Shown: in pieces, positions 1 through 9,200 of the stretch
Layout: each line of letters opens with the position of its first letter
Position numbering within the stretch: position 1 is the first letter of the stretch
Notes under the pieces: model-generated
Told to the model about the DNA's origin: nothing
The model's database searches: none
Seen by the model: only the letters and a program-made list of their open reading frames with translations
Program-made: the position numbers and the translations under genes
NCBI GenBank assembly: GCA_964655935.1
Contig: CAZZNY010000003.1
Location: 53,926-117,925, forward strand
From: CAZZNY01 sp964655935
GTDB lineage: Bacteria; Patescibacteriota; Gracilibacteria; BD1-5; UBA2023
DNA: 64,000 bases
Direction of reading: 5' to 3'

Positions 1-70
1 GTTTTACATCTGATTGGCGTTTACCGAAGAAGAGTTTTTCGGCTGCTTCGAGAATATCATTTTTAGTCAT
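1..70 (-). CDS. Partial hypothetical protein, N-terminus only
   Basis: The first 23 codons of a minus-strand gene that runs off the left edge. It starts MTKNDILEAAEKLFFGK, a short amphipathic helix-like stretch. Too little is visible to name a family. The next minus-strand gene ends 20 nt upstream of this start, so the two may be co-transcribed. Confidence 0.5.
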   Translation of the reverse strand, partial: MTKNDILEAAEKLFFGKRQSDVK

Positions 71-89
71 ATTTTGAAAATTAATACAA

Positions 90-524
90 TTAATATTCTT
101 GCTCAATTATTTTTAAAATTTCTTCTTTTGAGTATTGGTTGCCAACTTGAATAAGAAGATAATTCTTTTCCTCTTTGAAAATTAAATCGTTTGTGCAGTG
201 AAGTCAATAAAAGATCATTTCATTGATATCTTCGTGTGAGGTGGTAGATACAAAGTTATCATCATTTTTATTGCCCTGCATTTCTCATTGTACATAAATA
301 TGATCCGCTTCCATGTCCCAGGAATCACGATTACATCATCAGACTAAGAAATACTTACAATCATTATTTATGAAATGCTCAATGAGTTTTTCATCAATAA
401 ATCATTCGAGATTATTCCATATCATTCAAACAAAAGGCTTTTCGAAAGGAAAATCCATGAGTCGTTTATCTGGATACTCAGAATACCAAATAATATTATT
501 TTGATGTCTTATTATTGCTTCCAT
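90..524 (-). CDS. Hypothetical 144-aa protein, immunity-like fold possible
   Basis: An intact frame of 144 aa under code 25 with six in-frame UGA codons (for example the glycines of KPFVGMIW and YFLVGGC). I do not recognise the family with certainty. It is acidic and soluble, with a CKYFLVGGCNRDSWDME stretch followed by TTSHEDINEM and a C-terminal strand-rich segment. The pattern of a hydrophobic strand, a Gly pair and a Trp-Asp acidic loop recalls small DUF/immunity-type proteins, but this is a weak resemblance. The ATG at 524 is the only good start; upstream lies the repeat at 591-727. Confidence 0.6.
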
Positions 525-590
525 GTTTGGTAGATAATTTTTGTTAGTATATATATATCGAAGAGAAAGGCAAAATATTGAATATTGTTG

Positions 591-727
591 TTTTACATAC
601 TTTTGTAACCAAAAGTACCAAAAGTTTTGAAAGAGGAAAAACTCGCAGACATGGCTTTTGCTCTTCATCTGCACGACTTGCATGCTGCTCAAACAGTTTC
701 CTCTCTCAAGCTCTCTCATTTTCTCCC
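591..727. repeat. Dispersed repeat, copy 1 (pairs with 1291-1427)
   Basis: About 135 bp that recurs at 1291-1427 in the same orientation. The first ~58 bp are almost identical and the rest is roughly 80 percent alike by eye. It begins with a short inverted repeat, CTTTTG-TAAC-CAAAAG. The two copies bracket the thioredoxin gene. Both copies have an open minus-strand frame reading FQNFWYFWLQKYV, but no start, length or context makes it a credible gene. The rest of 525-834 shows nothing else I can support. Confidence 0.75.
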
Positions 728-834
728 GTTTCTTGGTTTTGTTGTAAGACATAAATGACTCTCTAATTTTTCCTCTTGAGAATTAGGGAATGGGGAGTTA
801 TAGTGTACATGCTTATTTAATAATTATATTTTTT

Positions 835-1164
835 ATGTCTGCTATAAAACAAATTAATGATGCGAATTTCTGGGCTGAAGTCGCGGCTACGAAGGTTTCT
901 CTTGTTGATTTTTGGGCACCTTGGTGTGGTCCGTGTCAATATATGTGAGTGATTCTCGAAGATCTCGTAAAAAAAGTTGGCTCGGATGTAAGTATTCTGA
1001 AACTGAATGTCGATGAGAATGCAATGATACCGAATTCTTTCGGTATCCGAGGAATTCCGACGATGATCATTTTTAAAGATGGAAAACAAGTTGAGACACT
1101 TGTCTGAGCAAGAGATGGAGCGGAGATTCTCGCGAAACTTGAGAGTTTTCAGAAAGCCGCTTAA
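835..1164 (+). CDS. trxA: Thioredoxin
   Basis: A 109-aa thioredoxin, the usual family length. It reduces protein disulfides in the cytoplasm through the active site WCGPC (Trp30 to Cys34); the cis-proline loop is GIPTMIIF and the C-terminus ends in the expected amphipathic helix. Two in-frame UGA codons read as Gly: one just after the active-site helix, where most thioredoxins have Pro in the MAPILEEI segment, and one in the C-terminal LVGARDGAE loop, where glycine is the family norm. It stands alone between two copies of a dispersed repeat. No signal peptide. Confidence 0.95.
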
Positions 1165-1179
1165 TATATTCAATAATAT

Positions 1180-1250
1180 GTCATCCCAGAATTTTCTGGA
1201 CAGTAAAAAATACCGAAGTTACGAAAGTTATTCCAGAAAATATCCGGGAT
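1180..1250. repeat. GTCATCCC-type inverted repeat
   Basis: An imperfect inverted repeat downstream of the thioredoxin gene: arms CCAGAA and TTCTGG lie inside outer GTCATCCC and CCGGGAT segments. It resembles the short interspersed GTCATYC elements at 2234-2325, about 57785-57850 and 58798-58825. It may double as a transcript 3' hairpin, though it lacks a T-run. Confidence 0.5.
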
Positions 1251-1290
1251 CTACCTCTGTTTTTCTTGAGCTCTTAGAAAAGAGGAAAAT

Positions 1291-1427
1291 ATTTACATAC
1301 TTTTGTAACCAAAAGTACCAAAAGTTTTGAAAGAAGAAAAACTCGCAGACGTAGCTCTTGCTCGTCATTTGCACGACTTTCAGCCTGCGGGAGACAGCTT
1401 CCTCTCTCAAACTCTCACATTTTCTCT
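1291..1427. repeat. Dispersed repeat, copy 2 (pairs with 591-727)
   Basis: Second copy of the element at 591-727, same orientation, starting TTTACATACTTTTGTAACC. It lies between the thioredoxin gene and the convergent Nudix gene. The copies differ mostly in their distal half, so they are not a very recent duplication. Confidence 0.75.
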
Positions 1428-1457
1428 CGCTTTGTGGAGATGTTTGCTATTTTTCTT

Positions 1458-1889
1458 TTAAACCAATGAAAAATCAAGCAAAAACTTTGTTGCATCTGAG
1501 ATTTTTGGAAGTTCTGCAATTTTTTCACGACTCATGAAATCGATCGAACGATGTTTTGTTGGCTCCGCATTCGTGACAGTTCCGGTATAGGAAAGAATCT
1601 CGAATATATGAGTTTTGATTCGGATTTTAATCCCATCGTAATCATAGATTCATTCGCAGGTACCGAGTATTTTTATTTCTTGCGCTTCGATTCCATGTTC
1701 TTGTTGCATCTCTTCTTTTACTTTTTCTTCCTTATTTTCTCCAGGTTTCAATTTTCAGATTGGAATGGTAAAAAAATCTAGCTTTATATGATCTTGTATG
1801 AGAAATTCTCATTTTTCATTTCGTAAAACAACTCAGATTGCATCGCGAGTTTCTAGGTCTTCTTGAGTGAATCGGCTTTCTGTGTTCAT
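1458..1889 (-). CDS. Nudix hydrolase with a degenerate Nudix box
   Basis: 143 aa; Nudix proteins hydrolyse a nucleoside diphosphate linked to another group. The Nudix box GKLKPGENKEEKVKEEMQQE fits G-x5-E-x7-RE-U-x-EE-x-GU except that the Arg is Glu and the first Glu of the metal-binding pair is Gln, so activity may be altered. The first box Gly (GKL) is a UGA codon, as are G23, G29 and the Gly of GTCEGIY. Substrate cannot be read from the sequence. It is monocistronic on the minus strand and its ATG (1887-1889) is the first in frame. Confidence 0.8.
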
Positions 1890-2110
1890 AAGAAAAAGAA
1901 ATTATATATCCGCGATATTGTAGTAAAAAATCATGCAAGTTCAATAGTTTGTAATATTTTGTAAGTATGAAAAACTTATTTGCAATTCCAAATATTTTAT
2001 TACAATTGCTTTAGAAATTAACTTTTTGATCATGTCGCACAATTCTTCTTTCTTCTTTTTCTTTACTTTGCGCAAGTAGGGGAATTGTTTCTTGTAAATA
2101 AAATTACAAA

Positions 2111-2140
2111 CCTCTACTTGAAAACAAGTGGAGGTTTTTT
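2111..2140 (+). terminator. Hairpin with T-run
   Basis: CCTCTACTTG and CAAGTGGAGG form a 10-bp stem with an AAAA loop followed by six T. It looks like an intrinsic terminator, but no plus-strand gene precedes it; it could end a short RNA or sit at the 5' end of one. The remaining stretch 1890-2360 holds only this hairpin and the inverted repeat at 2234-2325. Confidence 0.6.
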
Positions 2141-2233
2141 ATAACTATATTTTTATGATAAAAAGCTCAATTCTCAAATTCTATCTTTATGTACGGATTT
2201 TGTATTGTGCGTTTTGAAGATGTTAATAATTGT

Positions 2234-2325
2234 GTCATTCTGAGGCGATAGCCGAAGAATCCCTTATAGACGAGTCTAACAATATCCTTGAGTATAAGGG
2301 ATTCTCACGCTACGCTCAGAATGAC
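2234..2325. repeat. GTCATTCTGAG inverted repeat, 92 bp
   Basis: Outer arms GTCATTCTGAG and CTCAGAATGAC are perfect complements, and inner arms GAATCCCTTATA and TATAAGGGATTC (12 bp) are too. It is of the GTCATTCTGAG interspersed type common in many bacteria. It lies 36 bp before the PheRS start, so it will form a large stem in any transcript entering pheS from upstream. Confidence 0.85.
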
Positions 2326-2360
2326 AAAGATCGTATTTTTACTTTTTATCAAAATTACTT

Positions 2361-3506
2361 ATGAAAAACTCAATTAAAGCTTCTCAAGATGAGCAAAATC
2401 TGCTCATAGAAACACTTCGAACACGTGGCGATATCGATGCGCAGCGTATACTTCGATATTACGACATGCCTGATCTCACTCGTACTCCAGGGAATCCGGT
2501 ATATCTTGCGATCGAAGCGATTACGAATATTCCTCGATACAAAGAATTTGATATTATTGAAACTCCGGAAGTGGTTGGAGTCTATGAGACATTCGATCTT
2601 TTCGGATTCTCTGAGAATCATCCAGCCCGTAGTCACTCGGATACATATTATGTGACCGAAGATCGCATCATGCGAACACACACGACTGTGGCTTGGTATT
2701 ATTATCTGACGCGACCAGAGATTCGGGCAGAGCTTGAAAAAGTCGGACATATCTGAACTCTGAGCCATGGAAAAGTATATCGAAAAGATGAGATTGATCG
2801 ATCTCATATGAATGTGTTTCATCAAATTGATGGTTTCTATATCTGTGAAAAATCACAAAAAATTATCGGAAAACCAGAATTAGTTGAAGTTCTTGTGGAA
2901 CTCGTGCAGTCAATATTTGGTACGGATGTGGAATATCGCATTGGAGACGACACATTTCCGTATACTGATCCGTCGGTCGAGATCGAAGTAAAAGTCGGAG
3001 ATCGTTGGCTCGAGATTCTCTGAGCCGGAGTTATCAAGTGAGAGGTTCTCGATAACCTCGGAATCGATAGTTCTCGATACAATGGTTGGGCGTACGGACC
3101 TGGAATCGAGCGAATCGTGATGGCAAAAATGAATATTCCGGATATTCGTCTGGTCTGGTCGAAAGATTCCCGCGTGACACGACAGTGGGGAAGTCTCGAT
3201 CATCAATACGAGGAAGTGAGTAAATATCCATCGACTTACCGAGACATTTCGTTCATTATAGATGCAAGTGTAAGTTTAAATGATTATTATGCGATTATTC
3301 AAGACATTGCTGGAAATTTAGTCGAAGAAGTTGTGCTTCTTGATCGATATGAAAATGAGGCCAAATTCTGAGTCGGAAAAGTAAGCTATACATGGCGCAT
3401 TAATTATCGAAGTATCGAACGAACACTGGAAAATGCGGAAGTAAATGAAATACAATTAGAGATTAGGGCTAAGACCGAAAAAATGCTTTGAGCGGTACTG
3501 AGATAA
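2361..3506 (+). CDS. pheS: Phenylalanyl-tRNA synthetase, single-chain mitochondrial type (PheS catalytic core + FDX-ACB)
   Basis: 381 aa; charges tRNA-Phe. Residues 1-280 are a class II PheS core: RTHTTVAWYYYL (motif 2 approach, about 104), RSHMNVFHQIDG (148-159), GWAYGPGIERIVM (motif 3, about 241) and NIPDIRLVW. Residues 289-381 are a complete FDX-ACB tRNA-anticodon-binding domain (YPSTYRDISF, then NLVEEVVLLDRY and the terminal SIERTLENAE helix). In ordinary bacteria FDX-ACB closes the separate beta subunit PheT; fusing it to the catalytic core is the mitochondrial (FARS2) layout, and the motif wording also matches that enzyme. No pheT is seen in the window. In-frame UGA codons fall on glycines such as GHIGTLSHG, LEILGAGVIKGE and KFGVGK. 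It seems monocistronic. Confidence 0.9.
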
Positions 3507-3525
3507 AAATTTAATCCTCTTTTTT

Positions 3526-3557
3526 TCCGTTTTTTTCTTTTGGCTTATTTTTATAGT
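3526..3557 (+). promoter_or_regulatory. T-tract promoter for the Nudix gene at 3615
   Basis: TTCCGTTTTTTTC followed after exactly 14 nt by TATAGT (3552-3557). The same block with the same spacing precedes eight or more other genes here, and is the best-defined promoter class in the window. Confidence 0.75.
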
Positions 3558-3560
3558 ACT

Positions 3561-3592
3561 ACAGGTTTTATTGCTAGCTTTTTAGAACCTGT
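3561..3592 (+). promoter_or_regulatory. 5'-terminal mRNA hairpin
   Basis: ACAGGTT pairs with AACCTGT (7 bp) starting 4 nt after the -10 box, so the predicted transcript would begin inside or at the stem. The ATG follows 22 nt later. Similar hairpins start other transcripts in this window. Confidence 0.55.
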
Positions 3593-3614
3593 ATTATTTC
3601 TTGATAGAATACTT

Positions 3615-4298
3615 ATGTGATTGGAAAAACTACCATTTGTTCCTGCGGTTATTGATTATGAGTGTCAGATTATTAATGATTTAACCAAAAAAGTTGCCAA
3701 ACAAGCGGATGAGATTATCGATATTTTTAATAAAACTGATACTCAAGACGGAGGAATGTTTTTGAAGAAAAAATGAAGTATGGAAAAAGACGAAGCTCAT
3801 GAAAAGTGAGAACTTCATCTTACGACTCATGTATGGCTGTATAATAGTATATGAGAAATTCTCATCCAAAAACGTGCACAAACCGTTCAGATTTACCCTG
3901 GATTACTGTTTCTTTCCGCTGGTTGACATATACAGTCCTGAGAGACGATAGAAGAAGGAACCGTTCGGGAAGTTGCTGAGGAAATTGGTCTGAAGATTGA
4001 TATGGATAATCTCCTTGTGATTGATGAAGAGTATAAGAATATTTTAGGGATGACTGGTGATATTCCTTGGCATAACCACGAACTCTCTCGTATATATATT
4101 GCAAAATATGAAGGAGATTTTTCTAAGTTAGAAAGACAAGAATCGGAAGTAGAAAAACTTGTAACAATGCATATAGACGATTTTGAGAAAGAATTATCAG
4201 ATTCTGAGTTATCGAAGAAATTCGTTCCAAAGAAGAATGATTATTATTCAAAACTTATTTCGGCAATTCGATCTGCAATAACGAAAGAATCAAAATAA
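3615..4298 (+). CDS. Nudix hydrolase, isopentenyl-diphosphate isomerase-like
   Basis: 227 aa. A canonical Nudix box, GHIQSGETIEEGTVREVAEE, lies near residues 103-122 and is followed by IGL. The first, invariant box Gly and the Gly before the first Glu are both UGA, which is strong evidence for the code. The LHLTTHVWLYN and LIQKRAQTVQIYPG segments before the box resemble the IPP isomerase/Nudix subgroup, as do the Nudix proteins at 19631; a real isomerase is not claimed. It precedes the GHMP-NACHT pair of the first module by 95 bp and shares the T-tract promoter class. Confidence 0.85.
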
Positions 4299-4346
4299 TA
4301 CATAAGAATTATCTGCTTCCATAAAAGACTTCTTGACTTTCTGGGG

Positions 4347-4373
4347 TTTTTTTCTATTCTTTTCTCGAATACT
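4347..4373 (+). promoter_or_regulatory. T-tract promoter for the GHMP-like gene
   Basis: GGTTTTTTTC, then 13 nt, then AATACT. It is a weaker match to the window-wide T-tract class (it lacks CCG before the tract), 21 nt ahead of the ATG at 4394. Confidence 0.5.
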
Positions 4374-4393
4374 CGCTAACCCTGTTTAGTAAC

Positions 4394-6166
4394 ATGTCAC
4401 ATCGTATTGAGATGAATTCACTGTCTCTTCAGAAGAATTTTCCTGAAGTGTATAAGGAATTTTTTTCGCAGAATGATCTAGTAATGAGTGGATGTTACAC
4501 CTTTCCTTGGTGACCAGTTTGGGGGAAATACACTTCTCATTCTATACGCGTAAAATCAAAACTACCACTTAAATGTTTTGTTGGTATTAAAAAAAGAACC
4601 GATAATAAAATTATCTTCGTTGGAGTAAATTCCTATGATATTATTGCTCAAAAATTTGAATATGTTACTTTTTCTCAAATCAATAAAGAAGAAAGTGTTA
4701 CCGGAAAAGCAATTCGTGAATATCTAGATTCGCTTTGATATTCTGGTGGATTAGAGATTAATATGCTTTCTGAGACGACCAGAGGGCATGGTTTTGGTTT
4801 TTCTGGTACATCATTCGCGATTCTTTCTTCTATTATTCACATGCTTCTCGATCTCATACCTGAATCTTGTGTGAAAAATCGAGAACTTTTTTTAGATGAA
4901 TCTACTAGAAATAAGATTTTTTATTTTTCTTGGAAGCTTGAGATGTTAGGTCGCTACGGAAATACGACCGGTCAAAATGATCTTAATACTCTTTCAAATA
5001 CAAAATTACCGAGTATTTTGCGAATCGAGGATATGTCTCCGGAAAAATGACAAAAAAAGCTAGAAGATATTTGTTTTGAACATGTAGATTTGCATGAAAA
5101 ATTTCCATCTACAAAATGTAATGATGATATTCTTTTGGATTATACTATTGTGTATTCTTGATTTTCAACTAATACTCATCAAGTCGAACAGGGGAGGAAG
5201 ATTTCAGAGAAAATGTTTGATGAATATCGTGATTTTCTCGAGAAAGATATTTTTAATGGCGACACAGATGCAAAAAAATACTATGCGCATAAATTTCTCT
5301 CAGAAGAGAGTTTATTTACAACTTTTTCTGATACGATCAGTATTCTTAATATAAAAACAATACTCTTATTTAAAGAGTTATATGAAACTGGTTTTGATTC
5401 GAAATTAGTTGAAATTTTTATAGAACACATTAATGAATATAGATATATCTGAAACAGTATTTGAGAAAAGAGCCATTTTGCAGATGATTTTGTACATTAT
5501 TTTAAAAATAATCAAAAATGATGGGAGGAACAGGTAGGAGCTTTCCCGATTTATTCATGAAAACTTTGAGGAGGATGTGTCGTAGTTACTAAGCTTGGGA
5601 AAAGTCGCAATACCATCGCTCGAACTATGGAAGACCTTAAAAAACTATATACAGATGTAGAACTTGAATATGCTTCCTATAGTGATGGAGAATGTAGTGA
5701 TGGTATAATAATTGAGCAACATCTTACAGGATGATTGTTTTCAAAATATGTTAACAAAGATGAATATTTATTTATTGATAGCACAGGGAAAACTTATGTC
5801 GATACATATTCTGAAATACTCAGAAAAGAATCCAAAGGAATTTTATTAGATATGATCGATCGAAAAATATATTATGATGGTGTTAAATTAACTTCTAAAG
5901 ATATTCCATCCCAGAGTGCGGTTATTGATGTTTTAAGTTGTCTTTTTTATAGTAATTGAAATGAGATATCAAACAGTCAACTTCCAATATCTGGTTATAG
6001 CAGAAGTAAAAATGAAATGCTTTCAAAAGTTATTTTGCCATTTATTCATTTTATAGAGGAAAAAATCCAAGCACCATTTCAATTGATATGCAGATGAAAT
6101 CTCAGTGAATTTTCATTGAAACTCGAAAATAGTTTTGTGAAAATTTGAATTATTCGTCAAATGTAG
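4394..6166 (+). CDS. GHMP-kinase-like protein with an extra C-terminal domain (module 1)
   Basis: 590 aa. The N-terminal part has a CYTFPWGPVWG segment and KLPLKCFVGI strand, then RGHGFGFSGTSFA (about 130-142), which fits the glycine-rich phosphate loop of GHMP small-molecule kinases. YSGKLGGGCVVV (about 388) fits the GHMP C-terminal ATP-binding motif. Residues 440-590 form a further domain (DMIDRKIYYDGVKLTSKDIP, ending FSLKLENSFVKIGIIRQM) that I do not recognise. A full paralogue lies at 24211 and a remnant of the C-terminus at 36954. It is directly followed by a NACHT gene, as the remnant is. The substrate is unknown; a sugar or polyol kinase is inference. Confidence 0.65.
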
Positions 6167-6172
6167 TGTTTT

Positions 6173-6201
6173 TTGACTCTAAAGCGATAGTATGATACAA
6201 T
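6173..6201 (+). promoter_or_regulatory. Sigma70-type promoter for NACHT protein 1
   Basis: TTGACT, 17 nt, TACAAT. The other two NACHT genes have the same arrangement (TTGCTA-17-TAAAAT and TTGCTT-17-TACAAT), unlike their neighbours, which use the T-tract class. The predicted start of transcription is about 20 nt before the ATG at 6229. Confidence 0.7.
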
Positions 6202-6228
6202 CACTGTAATAGATTTTATCATCAAGAC

Positions 6229-9200
6229 ATGTTGATCCATAAGAGAGAACAATGAGACGAACGGCTAGATCAGACTACATGACAAACCGTGCCTAAGTCT
6301 GCCCAATGATTATCACAAACCCCGACAATGTCTTCGGGTTTTTCTAGTGCATCTGAAGTTGTTAATAAAAAATGAGATATTGTCACAGAATTACTGAATC
6401 ATCCAACTGCTTCACAAGGCGCAGTAAATACGCTCAGAGAAAATTTCACTGGGAAAACAAACGCTCGAATTGTACTCTTACGACATCTTCTGAGAAAACC
6501 GTATTCAGTTGAAGCAACAGAAAAGAGATATGCAGATCTGAATACAACATATATGCAATCAGGCACTTCTGCTTTATCTTCAGATGAACTTATAGAATAC
6601 AATAAGCTGGATGATGAATCTGATGTATATACTTTTGATGAGATTAAAGCCATGTCTCATCTTTCTAAAAACCCTGAAGAAATTAGTAAACTTTCAGAGA
6701 AAGAAAAAAAGATTATGAAAGAATGTCAGGTTTTACTAAAGCTCTTTGATAATTTGTTTTCCACGCCTAATAGTACCGTAGAAATATGGTATGATAGTAA
6801 GGATGCAAAAAGAAGAAATGCTATTACTATGCAACAGATTGAGGAAAAATATAGAATAAGAGAAGCTAATGGTAGAGTTCGACTTCCTGGTGCTGACAAA
6901 GGTGTTATACGAGTCGAAAGAAGGGAAAAGAATCTTCGAGAAATAAAGGAAGTGCGAAATATGATTGATGATGATTTATGAGAGTCTGATCCTACAAAAG
7001 AAAAAACTATAATTTTGCTTGGAAATAGTACCTATGCGGAACATTTTCTTGGATCATCTGATTATCCGATCGATGTCACTATGACACAATCGGTAAAAAT
7101 GTTTCGAGATCAAGCATACCTAAACCTTGATATGAAACGGATTCATTCTGTAGAAGGTGAAACGAGATATACAACTTTCAAACATGAACCCACAACAGTC
7201 CTCATTCATCTGCATTATACTATCCAAGAAGCCATCTCTGAGCTTCGAAAAGCACATTCTGGATTATTAGCGGAAGTAGATATCTCTAAGATGAGCCACC
7301 TACAGTTGCAGAATCGTCTTAATGCTGAGATTGCGACTTTTGATCCTGAGAAAAAACAAGATTTTTTCAAAAAACTGATGACCTCAAAACATGAGGAGTT
7401 TCGAGTGTGTGCGATGGCGAATCTTTTGAAGAACAATATTGAGGAGACTATTACATTATTAACTCACTTATATTTAGGAAATCAAGTATTGTTTTCGCTT
7501 GCAGAAGAAGATCTTCTGCTTAAAAATATCACAAATCAGGATGTTCGTGAGCTATATCGAACTCTATCTAAAAGTGGATATGCAAAACGAATAACTCATC
7601 GTGATACGATCGAGGCATATAATGAGCTTCGTTTGTTGCAGGAAAATTCTCTTGATGAAAAAATTAGAAATCATGAAACAGGGGCTTTATTGAAAAGGAA
7701 AATTACTTGGACTGAAATACAAAAAAATACAGAGATAGCAGATGGAAAAGAACAAGAGAAGATAGTGGATGGAAAAAAACAAGAGAAGATAACAAAAGTG
7801 GCACATGATATTGATTTTAATGACATCATTGAAAAAAAATTTCCTAGTAATACGATTGTATTGCCGGCCCATGTTGGTACTGGAAAAACCATGTGGCTGA
7901 CAGACTTTACATTCCATGTGATAAATCAACACCCCGATAAAATAGTTACATTTATCAAATGAAGTGATATTGAAGGATCAAGAGCACCTCAAGTATTTAA
8001 TAATCTTCGAAGAATTATTGCAGATACATCAGGAAATCATGTGATTTGTATTGATGCGATCGATGAGGTATCTTCTGAATATAAAGATGAGCTCAAGTCA
8101 ATCATTGCGACGAATGTTCATCATAAGTTTGTCATTACTTCGCGACCATCGGAGTATGACGAGAAGGAGAATGAATGAATGGTCACCCTCTGTATGGAAC
8201 CAGTATCAAAAGATGTGTACCTAAAGAGTCGTATTTCAGATGAAACAATTCGTAACAAAATCGAAGAAAAACTTCGAGCATCGAATCTTGCTCAAGAAGT
8301 AGAAGGAAACCCATTACTTTTGAATTTTATTTGTATTTTAGCACGAGAAGAAGGTGATTCTGAGCTCCAAGATCTCCGAAAAACAAGTGGAGTGAAGTCA
8401 CTTGACGAGATTTGCAATAAAGCTGATCTGTATGAAAATATTGCGAAGCTCATTATTATACAGCATAATTATAAAAAATGAGATTGTTTGTGAAAATTAA
8501 TTATTGAAAAAGGTCTGAATAATCTTGGAGAATGGGCATATCTTTTATTTACAAATCAAGCAGATCAAATAGATTTTAACGATGATTATTTTCAATTTCT
8601 TTCGCTCTTTTTCAAAAAATCGAACAATTCGTGAGAAAATGATAACCAAAAGGAAGACAAAAAGGATAACAAATATAAGTTTATACATGAATCATTTCGT
8701 GAATACTTTTTTGCGAGGCATTTAGCACTCCATCCAGAAATGCAACAATCGTCTAAACAATTACAACAACCGTCTCAACTGTGAGACGAGAAGTTGGAAG
8801 AATTGTTATATCCATGATTTGATAAATGAGCCGAAGAAATATTTCAAGTGCGTGATGCTAATTTTGAGAATTGGAATGAATGGAGAAATTTTAAACCAAC
8901 GGTTTTGTTTTATGGGCAAATTTTAGGGAACATAGTAGCTGAGTGAAGTAGAACAAAAGATACAAAGATACAAAAACAAGCAGAAGAATGTCTCAAAAAA
9001 CTCGAGAAATTTTTGGGTGAGGATGGGGCTTTAAAGAAAGATGATATTTATTGAGAGTGTTTCTTCGTTGGATTAGAGATTATTGAATCAATATCATTAA
9101 ATCTTGATGCATCACAGAATGCCATAATTGAATGAATTACAAAACATTATGTAACCAAGGCGGGTTCGTGGAATACGGCGGAAATCTTGCATAAATTACA

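Noticed and set aside
591..1427. Minus-strand frames reading FQNFWYFWLQKYV in both copies of the repeat.
   Set aside because: They lie wholly in repeat DNA, have no plausible start context and the conservation is explained by nucleotide repeat identity.
6319..6345. Terminator-like hairpin (CCCGA/TCGGG with T-run) as the end of a small RNA ahead of NACHT1.
   Set aside because: It lies inside the open NACHT1 frame if ATG 6229 is used, the stem is only 5 bp, and no separate RNA structure is seen; attenuation remains possible.
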